Below, piece after piece: positions 44,339 to 53,127 of a stretch of DNA of 64,000 bases. A program made the position numbers and the translations under genes. The DNA comes from Microbacterium azadirachtae (GTDB taxonomy: Bacteria > Actinomycetota > Actinomycetes > Actinomycetales > Microbacteriaceae). The notes under the pieces are model-generated. The model saw only the letters and a program-made list of their open reading frames with translations, searched no databases and was not told where the DNA came from. Each line of letters begins with the position of its first letter. Position 1 is the stretch's first letter. Location of the stretch: contig NZ_JYIX01000027.1 in assembly GCF_000956505.1 (NCBI RefSeq), positions 52,579 to 116,578 on the forward strand, given 5' to 3'.

Positions 44339-46021
44339 ATGCCCCGCACACCGAAAGCCGCGCCGCAGGCGCCGTCGACGATGAAGGAGTTGAAAGACAC
44401 GCTCTGGAAGGCCGCCGACAAGTTGCGCGGCTCGATGGATGCCTCGCAATACAAGGACGTCATCCTCGGGCTCGTTTTCCTCAAGTATGTCTCGGATGCC
44501 TTCGACGAGCGCCGTGCCGGCATCCGCACTGAGCTGACCGCCGAGGGGTACGACGACGAGCAGATCGCCGAACTCATAGACGACGCCGACGAGTACACCG
44601 GCCGCGGCGTCTTCTGGGTTCCGGCCAACGCTCGATGGGGGTTCCTCGCCGAGAACGCCAAGGGGCTGGGCCCTTCGATGGACGTCCCCGAGAAGTCGGT
44701 CGGCGCGCTGATCGATGAGGCGATGGATGCCGTCATGCAGGCCAATCTGCAGCTCTCGGGCACGCTCCCGCGCATCTTCAACCGCGACAACGTCGACCAG
44801 CGACGGCTCGGCGAGCTGATCGACCTGTTCAACTCGGCGCGGTTCGCCGCGCAGGGGCAGGGTGGTTCGGACGGACGTCGCGCCCGTGACCTGCTCGGCG
44901 AGGTGTACGAGTACTTCCTGGAGAAGTTCGCGGCTGCCGAAGGCAAGCGGGGCGGCGAGTTCTACACGCCCGCCGGAGTCGTACGTGTGCTCGTCGAACT
45001 GCTACAGCCGACCCATGGCCGCGTATACGATCCGGCGTGCGGGTCGGGAGGCATGTTCGTGCAGGCCGAGAAGTTCATCGACGCCCACCACGGCGAGGGC
45101 AGCGACATCTCGGTCTATGGCCAAGAGCTCAACGAGCGCACCTGGCGCATGGCCAAGATGAACCTCGCCATCCACGGGCTCTCGGGCAACCTCGGCCCCC
45201 GCTGGGGCGACACCTTCGCCCGCGACCTGCACCCGGACCTGCAGGCCGACTTCGTGATGGCCAACCCGCCGTTCAACATCAAGGACTGGGCACGCAACGA
45301 AGAGGACCCGCGCTGGCGGTTCGGCGTGCCGCCAGCCGGCAACGCGAACTACGCGTGGATCCAGCACATCCTCTCGAAGCTCGCTCCGGGCGGGCAGGCT
45401 GGCGTCGTCATGGCCAATGGCTCGATGTCGTCGAACTCCGGCGGTGAGGGCCAGATCCGCGCCGAGATCGTCGAAGCCGACCTAGTCGCCTGTATGGTCG
45501 CTCTGCCGACCCAACTGTTCCGTTCCACCGGAATTCCGGTGTGCGCCTGGTTCTTCGCGAAAGACAAGGGTGCGCGTGCGGGCGAGGTGCTCTTCATTGA
45601 CACCCGCAACCTCGGCCACATGGTCGACCGCGCCGAGCGAGCTCTATCGGATGACGACATCGCACGTATCGCGGGAACGTTCCACGCCTGGCGAGGAATC
45701 GAATCGGATGCCGCCTCCCTCGCCTTCCCGGCCAATGAGCTCCCCGTCGTTGATCGAGCGGAGCGAGACGACACGCCCAGGTCGACGGTCGGCATCTATC
45801 GTGACGTCCCAGGCTTCTGCCGCTCCGCAACCCTCGCCGAGATCAAGGCCGCCGACTACGCACTGACCCCGGGCCGCTACGTCGGTGCCGCCGAGGCCGA
45901 GGATGACAGCGAGCCGATCGAGGAGAAGCTCCCGCGGTTGCAAGCGGAGCTTGAGGCGCAATTCGCCGAGTCAGCGCGGCTGGCACAGGTAGTTCGCGAA
46001 CAACTTGGGAGGATCTCGTGA
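44339..46021 (+). CDS. hsdM: Type I restriction-modification methylase subunit HsdM
   Basis: A 560-residue adenine-N6 methyltransferase. The N-terminal helical domain (LWKAADKLRGSMDASQYKDVILGLVFLKYVSDAF) is followed by the catalytic domain: AdoMet motif DPACGSGG (Asp231) and catalytic NPPF (Asn309). GKRGGEFYTP is the usual type I motif. A palindromic-repeat-like insert encodes VVDRAERDDTP (around 45750-45780) in the C-terminal third. AGGAA precedes ATG 44339. It overlaps hsdS by 4 nt. Confidence 0.96.
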   Translation: MPRTPKAAPQAPSTMKELKDTLWKAADKLRGSMDASQYKDVILGLVFLKYVSDAFDERRAGIRTELTAEGYDDEQIAELIDDADEYTGRGVFWVPANARWGFLAENAKGLGPSMDVPEKSVGALIDEAMDAVMQANLQLSGTLPRIFNRDNVDQRRLGELIDLFNSARFAAQGQGGSDGRRARDLLGEVYEYFLEKFAAAEGKRGGEFYTPAGVVRVLVELLQPTHGRVYDPACGSGGMFVQAEKFIDAHHGEGSDISVYGQELNERTWRMAKMNLAIHGLSGNLGPRWGDTFARDLHPDLQADFVMANPPFNIKDWARNEEDPRWRFGVPPAGNANYAWIQHILSKLAPGGQAGVVMANGSMSSNSGGEGQIRAEIVEADLVACMVALPTQLFRSTGIPVCAWFFAKDKGARAGEVLFIDTRNLGHMVDRAERALSDDDIARIAGTFHAWRGIESDAASLAFPANELPVVDRAERDDTPRSTVGIYRDVPGFCRSATLAEIKAADYALTPGRYVGAAEAEDDSEPIEEKLPRLQAELEAQFAESARLAQVVREQLGRIS

Positions 46022-47244
46022 ATGTCGCGTTCGGTGAACTTGTGGAGTTCGCGGTCGGTGGCGGGTGGGGTGAGGAACAGCCCTCCGATGGCATGGTGCC
46101 GGTGCGCGTGATTCGAGGTGCTGACTTCCCCGCGGCGGAGTCTCGCAATCTTGCGTCTGCACCCCTTCGCTATGAGCGGTCAAAGAAGGCCGCGAGTCGC
46201 ACCTTGCGCGAAGGTGACATCGTGCTCGAGGTCTCAGGCGGTACAAAGGACCGCCCTACCGGCCGATCGATCTTCGTCTCGCCTGAGCTGCTTTCGTCTG
46301 TTGACCATGACGTGATTCCCGCCAGCTTCTGCCGGCTGGTGCGCATTGACCGATCGAAGGCATCTCCCGCATTTGTGTATTACGCGCTGAAGGATCTATA
46401 CGATCGCGGCGGGACCTGGGAATACCAGAATCAATCGACCGGGATCTCCAATTTTCAGTTCGAGACGTTTCGCGCGCGATGGCGACTCGATGTCCCGCCG
46501 GTCCACGAGCAGCAAGCGATCGCCGAGGTGCTGGGCGCCCTCGACGACAAGATCGCCGCCAACACAGCCCTCGCCGTCAACACAGAACAGGTTCTTCGAG
46601 CCGAGGTCGATGTGGCGTGGTTGCGCAGAGAGGACAGATCATCGACGCTCGCTGACTTCGTCGAGTTCAATCCCAAGGTCAGTGTGCCGCGCAGTGAGTC
46701 CGCGATCTACATAGACATGAAGCGACTTCCTGAGTCGGGTTGGTCGATCGACGGGTACGACCATCGAGAGCCGAAAGGTGGCGCGCGATTCCAGAACGGT
46801 GACACACTCATGGCTCGGATCACTCCGTGTCTCGAGAACCGAAAGACTGGCTTTGTTGACCATCTGGAGGATGGTGCTGTCGGCATTGGCTCAACCGAGT
46901 TCATTGTCATGCGCGCGCGCCATGGCATCGCAGCGCCGACTTCATTTCTCTTGGCTACGGAAGCACGATTCCGCGAGTTCGCGATTCAGCACATGATCGG
47001 CACCTCCGGACGTCAGCGAGTGGCTGCTTCCGACCTCGCTGCGTTCGAGTTGCCGACGCCCGACTTCGCTTGGCTCGATCAGTTCGGAAGACGCGCCGAT
47101 GCGCTCTTCGCGGCGGTTGCTGCGCAAGCACGCGAGAACCGAACCCTTGCGGCGACTCGCGACGCGCTGCTCCCGCAGCTCATGTCGGGCAAGCTTCGCG
47201 TCCGTGATGCCGAGGCGGCGGCATCCCGCCGAGCCGGCGCCTGA
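46018..47244 (+). CDS. hsdS: Type I restriction-modification specificity subunit HsdS
   Basis: A 408-residue specificity subunit with the usual duplicated plan. The first target-recognition domain (about 1-165) ends at the conserved helix PPVHEQQAIAEVLGALDDKIAANTAL. The second (about 205-345) ends at ARENRTLAATRDALLPQLMSGKLRV. The two recognition domains differ, so a bipartite asymmetric target is expected. GTG 46018 overlaps the hsdM stop and follows GGGAGG. Unusually, the next gene is not hsdR. Confidence 0.94.
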   Translation: MNVAFGELVEFAVGGGWGEEQPSDGMVPVRVIRGADFPAAESRNLASAPLRYERSKKAASRTLREGDIVLEVSGGTKDRPTGRSIFVSPELLSSVDHDVIPASFCRLVRIDRSKASPAFVYYALKDLYDRGGTWEYQNQSTGISNFQFETFRARWRLDVPPVHEQQAIAEVLGALDDKIAANTALAVNTEQVLRAEVDVAWLRREDRSSTLADFVEFNPKVSVPRSESAIYIDMKRLPESGWSIDGYDHREPKGGARFQNGDTLMARITPCLENRKTGFVDHLEDGAVGIGSTEFIVMRARHGIAAPTSFLLATEARFREFAIQHMIGTSGRQRVAASDLAAFELPTPDFAWLDQFGRRADALFAAVAAQARENRTLAATRDALLPQLMSGKLRVRDAEAAASRRAGA

Positions 47245-47315
47245 TCACGAACGCTGCCGAGACCCGATACATTCACAAGACCGCACCGTTGCATGAATCT
47301 TGGGGGATTCACCGC

Positions 47316-48632
47316 ATGACCGATTACTCCGAATTCCACGAAGCACCCGACGACACGGGAAACGAGATTGAGCTGATCAGCGATGGCGACGGGCTCATCG
47401 CCATCGGCCCGCCGGCGGCCGTCGAGCTCCTCGTCGCGTCGGCGGGAGTGCCGTCGCGTGAGCTGGACCTGCGCCCGCTGAACTCGGCGGTCGCGAAGTC
47501 CGGATCGGCACTGCAGGGTGCGTCCGAGATCTCGGCCAACGCCGGGCGGTGGATGAAGCTGACCGAGGAGTCGGCGCGTGCCGCGCATAGCGCGAACCTC
47601 GTTCAGCGTTCGGGTGGCCAGTTCGTCCAAGCTACGACCCGCGGGGCGAGCGGCCAATTCACGAAGAACCTGCAGATCATCAAGCCAGGCAATGCAGGCG
47701 CGTTCCTCACGAACCCCGCGATGCTCGCTGGGGTCGGCGGCATCATGGCGCAGTACGCGATGCAGCAGCAGATGGAAGAGATCACCGAGTACCTCGCGAA
47801 GATCGATGCGAAGGTCGACGACATCCTCCGTGCCCAGAAGGACGCAGTGCTGGCCGACATGATCGGCGTCGAACTTATGCTCGACGAAGCCATGGCCGTC
47901 CGGACCGAGGTCGGCCGGGTCTCTGAGGTGACCTGGTCGAAGATCCAAGGATCGGCTTCCACGATCGCCCGCACCCAGGCGTATGCGCTGCGCCAGCTCG
48001 ACGGGCTCGCTGAGAAGCTCGAGAAAGAAACGAAGATGGGCGACCTCGCCGAGCTGTCGAAGCAGGCGCAAGATACCGTGGTCGAGTGGCTGGCAGTCCT
48101 TGCGCGTTGCTTCCAGCTGCAGGACGCGATGGCGGTGCTCGAGATCGATCGTGTGCTCGACAGTTCACCCGACGAAATCGATAGCCACCGGCTTGCGTTG
48201 CACACAGCGCGTCAGCGGCGACAGGATGCTATCTCGATGGCCACGTCGCAGCTCGTTTCGAGGATGGACGCGGCAGCCACTCGTGCGAACGCCAAGGTGC
48301 TGCTGAACCCCGTTTCAGCGAAGGTGGTAGTAAACGCGAGCAACGAGGTCGCGTCGGGTGTCAGAGACCTTCATCTGACCCTCGGGCTCGCTGACGAGCG
48401 TGACTTCGTCGAGGCCCGCCGCTGGTCCGCTGCGGCCGCCGATGTGCGCGATGACATGCTCGGTGCCAGCAAGAACGGGCTCCAAGCTGCGGGCCGTTTC
48501 AGCACCGAGATGCTCGAGAATGCCCGTCAGTCGACAGGCCGACTGGCAGAGAAACTCGCGAACCGCCTCCAGCGTACCGGCGATTCCTCGTCAACGGACA
48601 ACCAAAGCCACCTCGAAGAGGAACAGTCATGA
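47316..48632 (+). CDS. Helical protein of unknown function inside the RM operon
   Basis: A 438-residue protein with no family recognised. Residues about 1-60 are acidic and mixed. About residues 125-150 form a Gly/Ala/Met-rich hydrophobic segment (PAMLAGVGGIMAQYAM). From there to about 330 it is strongly helical with coiled-coil spacing (ITEYLAKIDAKVDDILRAQK, LRQLDGLAEKLEKETK). The architecture recalls helical pore-forming or membrane-associated proteins, but this is only a resemblance. ATG 47316 follows a GGGGGA tract. The next gene overlaps its stop (ATGA), tying it to the exonuclease. Confidence 0.65.
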   Translation: MTDYSEFHEAPDDTGNEIELISDGDGLIAIGPPAAVELLVASAGVPSRELDLRPLNSAVAKSGSALQGASEISANAGRWMKLTEESARAAHSANLVQRSGGQFVQATTRGASGQFTKNLQIIKPGNAGAFLTNPAMLAGVGGIMAQYAMQQQMEEITEYLAKIDAKVDDILRAQKDAVLADMIGVELMLDEAMAVRTEVGRVSEVTWSKIQGSASTIARTQAYALRQLDGLAEKLEKETKMGDLAELSKQAQDTVVEWLAVLARCFQLQDAMAVLEIDRVLDSSPDEIDSHRLALHTARQRRQDAISMATSQLVSRMDAAATRANAKVLLNPVSAKVVVNASNEVASGVRDLHLTLGLADERDFVEARRWSAAAADVRDDMLGASKNGLQAAGRFSTEMLENARQSTGRLAEKLANRLQRTGDSSSTDNQSHLEEEQS

Positions 48633-49846
48633 GCTTCGCGGTCGTAGATTTCGAGACCACCGGCATCTTGCCGTCGTACCACCACCGGGTCGTGGAGATC
48701 GGTGTCACGCACGTCGAGGATGACGGCACGATCACCGCGCGCTGGGAGACGCTGGTCAACCCTGAGCGCGACCTCGGGCCGCAGAGCATTCATGGCATCC
48801 GCGCTGCCGACATCCTGGATGCGCCCGTGTTCGCTGACATCGCGGCGGAGTTCGCCGACCTGCTGCGAGGACGAGTGTTCGCGGCACACAACGCGACGTT
48901 TGATCTGCGGTTCTTGCACGCTGAATTCGAACGGGCCGGGTACTGGCTGCATGCCGATACGCCGAGCGTTTGCACGATGGCGTTGGGATCGAGCTTCGGC
49001 CTCGGTTCTTCCTGCTCCTTGGCGCATGCGTGCGTTACGTGTTCCATCGAACCCGGCCTCTCGCACAGTGCGGGCGCGGATTCTTACGCGACCGCTCAGT
49101 TGCTCTCGCATTACCAATGGACGAGCTCCACGTGGCCCGGATGGGCCGAGTATTGGCAGCGCACAGCAGAAACCGGCCGGGCGCACGCATATCCCACGGG
49201 TCGGCGGACCAGCACAACGGCAAAGCCTCGGGCCGCGGTATCCGCCTCTCGCGTCAGCTTTCTCGAGCGCATCTCGACCGAGTCTGTACGGTATGCGGTG
49301 GAAGGACCAGCGGCAAAGTACACCGCGCTTCTCGACCGCTGCCTCCTAGACGGAATCATCTCTCTGAGCGAAGGTGCACAGCTCGGTGATGTCGCCACAG
49401 AGCTCGGCCTCACACGAACTGCGGTTCACGGCATCCACCGCGACTACTTCGTCGAGCTTGAGCGACGCGCGTGGGCGGACGGAGTGCTGACAGAGGACGA
49501 GAAGGCCGACCTCCGAGCTGTGGGCGCATTGCTGCAGCTCGACGAGAGCGACATTGCGGCGGCAGTCGATGGTGTGCGGCCCGACGTCAACCTGCCTGCC
49601 TCCGAAACGTTTGCTCTCGCGACGGGAGACATGGTCGTACTCACTGGCGACATGATGCGCCCACGCGAGGCATGGGAGGCGGAACTGCGCGACCGCGGGT
49701 ACCTGCCGCACCCGACCGTGACCAAGAAGGTCAAGCTCGTCGTCGCCGCCGATCTTGACTCCCTGTCCGGCAAGGCGAAGAAGGCCCGCGACTACGGAAT
49801 CCCGATCGTCACTGAAGACGGACTCGCAAAGCTGCTCGAGAGGTGA
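48629..49846 (+). CDS. DnaQ-type 3'-5' exonuclease with C-terminal BRCT-like region
   Basis: A 405-residue protein. The DEDDh exonuclease domain is complete: VVDFETTG (Asp7, Glu9), AAHNATFDLRFL (second Asp) and HSAGADSYATAQLL (His and Asp) by about residue 160. The middle contains a TerB/helix-turn-helix-like helical stretch (GVLTEDEKADLRAVGALL). The C-terminal ~85 residues (MVVLTGDMMRPREAWEAELRDRGY ... IVTEDGLAKLLER) have the BRCT pattern found at ligase and polymerase-epsilon-type ends. Coupled to the helical gene upstream and 6 nt before hsdR. Confidence 0.85.
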   Translation: MSFAVVDFETTGILPSYHHRVVEIGVTHVEDDGTITARWETLVNPERDLGPQSIHGIRAADILDAPVFADIAAEFADLLRGRVFAAHNATFDLRFLHAEFERAGYWLHADTPSVCTMALGSSFGLGSSCSLAHACVTCSIEPGLSHSAGADSYATAQLLSHYQWTSSTWPGWAEYWQRTAETGRAHAYPTGRRTSTTAKPRAAVSASRVSFLERISTESVRYAVEGPAAKYTALLDRCLLDGIISLSEGAQLGDVATELGLTRTAVHGIHRDYFVELERRAWADGVLTEDEKADLRAVGALLQLDESDIAAAVDGVRPDVNLPASETFALATGDMVVLTGDMMRPREAWEAELRDRGYLPHPTVTKKVKLVVAADLDSLSGKAKKARDYGIPIVTEDGLAKLLER

Positions 49847-49852
49847 TGAGCG

Positions 49853-52800
49853 ATGACCGCGCTACCTGAATCTGCATGGGAGCAGGACGCTCTCGAAACG
49901 CTCGCCGAGCCGCTGGGGTGGCAACCGGCGAAGGGCGATGAAGTCGCACCAGGGAGCGGTGAGCGCGACACATGGGACGATCTGCTGATCCGTCCCCGTC
50001 TGCTCGACGCGCTGCGCCGACTCAACCCCGGCGTGCCCGCTGAGTATCTGCAGCAGGCAGTCGCCGAGATCGCTTCACCGAAGTCGCAAGATGCGATTAC
50101 CGAGAACCACCGCATCCACCAGTTCCTCGTCAGCGGGTACCCGCTGAGCTACATCGATTCTGACGGAGTCGAGCAGAACCCTCGGCTGCGGCTGCTTGGC
50201 TCCGACCCGTCAGAGAATGACTGGCTCGCCGTCAACCAGGTCACGTTGCGACAGGGCGATCTGCATCGACGTTTCGACATCGTGCTGTTCGTCAACGGGA
50301 TGCCCCTCAGCGTCGTCGAGCTGAAACGTGCGGGGTCCGCGTCCACCGGTGTCGCCCCGGCGCACGCACAGCTGCAGACGTACCTGCGCGAGTTCCCGAT
50401 GGCGTTTCGGTTCTGCGTGCTCACGCTCGCCAGCGACGGGCTCGAGGCCAAGTACGGCACCCCGTTCACTCCGCTGAATCACTTTGCGCCCTGGAACGTC
50501 GACGACGACGGTGCGCCCCTCACGCAACCGCGGATCGAGTGCGGTGCGTCGGTCGAGCCCATCGACGATGCGCTCAGTGGGCTCTTCAACCAAGAGCGCT
50601 TTCTGCAGCTCGTGTGCAGCTTCACTGCGTTCGACGAGAACGCCGACGGGCTGACCAAGCGCATCGCCAAACCGCACCAGTACTTCGCGGTGACCAAGGC
50701 CGTGGGCTCGACCGTGCAGGCCGTCGAGACCAACGGCAAAGCCGGCGTCGTGTGGCACACGCAGGGCTCAGGCAAGTCCATGGAGATGGAGCTGTACGCG
50801 AACCTCGTATCGCGGCATCCGAAGCTCAAGAACCCCACCGTGATCGTCGTGACGGACCGCACCGAGCTCGACGGACAGCTCTTCCAGACGTTCAACCAGA
50901 GCCTGCTGCTCGCCGAGAAGCCGGTGCAGGTGCGCGAGCGCGCCCAGTTGCGCAGCGAGCTGAGCAACCGCATCACCGGTGGGATCTACTTCACGACGCT
51001 GCAGAAGTTCGGCCTGACCGAGGCCGAGAAGTTGTCGGGCACGCAGCATCCGCTCCTCGCCGACCGACGCAACGTGATCGTCGTCGTCGACGAAGCGCAT
51101 CGCAGTCACTACGACGATCTGGACGGGTACGCCCGTCACCTACGCGACGCGCTGCCGAACGCAACACTCATCGCCTTCACGGGCACGCCGATCTCGTTTG
51201 CCGAGCGCGATACTCGTGCGGTGTTCGGCGACTACATCGACATCTACGACCTCACGCGGGCGGTCGATGACGGCGCGACCGTCCCGGTGTACTTCGAGCC
51301 GCGACTCATCAAGGTCTCGTTCGCCGAAGGCGCGACCGAAGAAGACATCGACCGCGCCGCCGACGGATACACGCTCGGCCTCGACGACACCGAACGGGCT
51401 CGGCTGGAAGCATCCGTCGCCGTCGTCAACGCCGTGTACGGCGCGCCTGAGCGTATCGAGACCCTGGCCGCCGACCTCGTCGCGCACTGGGAGGAGCGTC
51501 GCGAGCGTATGAAGCCGTTCCTCGATTCGCCGGGCAAGGCGCTCATCGTGGGCGGAACGCGCGAGATCTGCGCGCGGCTCTATTCGGCGATCATCGCGCT
51601 GCGGCCGGACTGGCACTCTGATGCACTGGACTCCGGACGGATCAAGGTCGTCTACTCGGGATCAGCATCCGACCAGCCGCCGGTGAGCGATCACGTCCGG
51701 CGGGACTCTGAGAACAAGGCGATCAAGGCACGGCTGAAGAACGCCGACGACGAGCTGGAGCTCGTGATCGTCAAAGACATGATGCTCACCGGGTTCGACG
51801 CCCCGCCGCTGCATACCCTCTATCTCGACCGTCCTCTTAAGGGCGCGCTGCTGATGCAGACGCTCGCGCGTGTGAACCGCACGTTCAAGGGCAAGCAGGA
51901 CGGACTGCTCGTCGCCTATGCGCCGCTGGCCGACAACCTCGCCAAGGCACTGTCGGAGTACACCGTCTCGGACCAGGAGAACAAGCCGATCGGGCGCGAC
52001 GTCGACGATGCGGTGGGGATTGCAACCGAACTGGTGGCGCAGATCCGGGAGATGCTTGCCGAGTGCGACTGGCGTTCGATAGTCGCGCAGGGTGGGTCGC
52101 GCGCGTGGCGCACCGCGGCGACGACGGCCACGAACTACCTGCGCAACGCCGCGAACCCGCTCAATGCAGAAGAGCTCGGGCCTGAGCGCCTGTCCTACCG
52201 CTTCCGGACGGCGACCGGACGGCTCGCTCGCGCGTGGGCCCTCGCCTCGGGCCGCGCCGGACTCGCCGAATTGCACGACGAGATCGGGTTCTACGAAGAG
52301 GTCCGCGTATGGATGGCGAAGTTCGACGCCGCTGAGCGGCAGTCACGCGATGAACCGATCCCCGAAGAGATCTCGCGCCTGCTCGGCACTCTGGTCGCGG
52401 ACTCGATCGCGCCCGGAGACGTGCTCGACATCTACGAAGCGGCCGGACTCCCGCGCCTCGCGCTCGATGACCTCGGACCCGAGTTTCTCGCGAAGGCGCA
52501 GGCCGCGCCGAACGCACACCTCGCCATTGAGGCGCTGCGGAAGTCGCTGACCGATGCCGGGGGTGCGGCGATCCGCGGAAACCTCGTGCGTCAGCGCGCG
52601 TTTTCGGAACGGATCGCCGAAATCATGAACCGCTACACCAACCAGCAGCTGACCTCGGCGGAGGTCATCGCCGAACTGGTGGAGCTGGCGAAGGAAGTCG
52701 CGGCCGAGGCATCCCGCGGATCGCAATTCTCGCCGCCGCTGTCGAGCGACGAGCTCGCGTTCTACGACGCTGTCGCCTCGAACGAGTCAGCGGTGGATGT

Positions 52801-53035
52801 GCAGGGCGAGGATGTGCTGGCGCAGATCGCGCGCGAACTCGTCGCCGTGATGCGACGCGACGTCCGCACCGACTGGACGGTGCGCGATGACGTGCGCGCA
52901 AAGCTGCGTTCGTCGATTAAGCGGCTGCTGGTGAAGTACAAATACCCGCCCGACAAGCAGCCCGAAGCAATCAAGCTCGTGATGGATCAGATGGAGTCGA
53001 TGGCACCGCGCTATGCGGACGACCGACGACCGTAG
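49853..53035 (+). CDS. hsdR: Type I restriction endonuclease subunit HsdR
   Basis: A 1060-residue ATP-dependent translocase/endonuclease. The N-terminal nuclease has FDIVLFVNGMPLSVVELKRAG, with the ExK of the PD-(D/E)XK fold. The two RecA-like helicase domains show Walker A QGSGKS (Lys308), DEAH (Asp413-His416), AFTGTPI and MMLTGFDAP with QTLARVNR. The C-terminal helical region binds the methylase complex. The ATG at 49853 lies 6 nt after the exonuclease stop. The length and motifs are normal, so restriction should be active. Confidence 0.95.
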   Translation: MTALPESAWEQDALETLAEPLGWQPAKGDEVAPGSGERDTWDDLLIRPRLLDALRRLNPGVPAEYLQQAVAEIASPKSQDAITENHRIHQFLVSGYPLSYIDSDGVEQNPRLRLLGSDPSENDWLAVNQVTLRQGDLHRRFDIVLFVNGMPLSVVELKRAGSASTGVAPAHAQLQTYLREFPMAFRFCVLTLASDGLEAKYGTPFTPLNHFAPWNVDDDGAPLTQPRIECGASVEPIDDALSGLFNQERFLQLVCSFTAFDENADGLTKRIAKPHQYFAVTKAVGSTVQAVETNGKAGVVWHTQGSGKSMEMELYANLVSRHPKLKNPTVIVVTDRTELDGQLFQTFNQSLLLAEKPVQVRERAQLRSELSNRITGGIYFTTLQKFGLTEAEKLSGTQHPLLADRRNVIVVVDEAHRSHYDDLDGYARHLRDALPNATLIAFTGTPISFAERDTRAVFGDYIDIYDLTRAVDDGATVPVYFEPRLIKVSFAEGATEEDIDRAADGYTLGLDDTERARLEASVAVVNAVYGAPERIETLAADLVAHWEERRERMKPFLDSPGKALIVGGTREICARLYSAIIALRPDWHSDALDSGRIKVVYSGSASDQPPVSDHVRRDSENKAIKARLKNADDELELVIVKDMMLTGFDAPPLHTLYLDRPLKGALLMQTLARVNRTFKGKQDGLLVAYAPLADNLAKALSEYTVSDQENKPIGRDVDDAVGIATELVAQIREMLAECDWRSIVAQGGSRAWRTAATTATNYLRNAANPLNAEELGPERLSYRFRTATGRLARAWALASGRAGLAELHDEIGFYEEVRVWMAKFDAAERQSRDEPIPEEISRLLGTLVADSIAPGDVLDIYEAAGLPRLALDDLGPEFLAKAQAAPNAHLAIEALRKSLTDAGGAAIRGNLVRQRAFSERIAEIMNRYTNQQLTSAEVIAELVELAKEVAAEASRGSQFSPPLSSDELAFYDAVASNESAVDVQGEDVLAQIARELVAVMRRDVRTDWTVRDDVRAKLRSSIKRLLVKYKYPPDKQPEAIKLVMDQMESMAPRYADDRRP

Positions 53036-53038
53036 CCT

Positions 53039-53077
53039 CAGCAATTGACGAAAGGGGAACACGGATGGCAATTGCTG
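53039..53077 (+). promoter_or_regulatory. Inverted repeat ahead of the giant helicase gene
   Basis: CAGCAATTG (53039-53047) and CAATTGCTG (53069-53077) are perfect 9-bp arms with a 21-nt loop that contains an AAAGGGG ribosome-binding-like tract. The right arm overlaps the start of a 20-codon frame. It could be an operator, or an RNA hairpin controlling access to that ribosome-binding site. Confidence 0.5.
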
Positions 53078-53127
53078 GATCGATGACGAGTTCGCCGGAA
53101 GAGTTTTGCAAGGAGTGCGATGCCTGA
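53065..53127 (+). CDS. Possible 20-residue leader peptide before the giant helicase gene
   Basis: ATG 53065 follows AAAGGGGAACACGG and encodes 20 residues ending FCKECDA before TGA, overlapping the next gene's ATG (53120) by 8 nt. The overlap suggests translational coupling. There is no known family and it may be chance. Confidence 0.3.
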   Translation: MAIAGSMTSSPEEFCKECDA

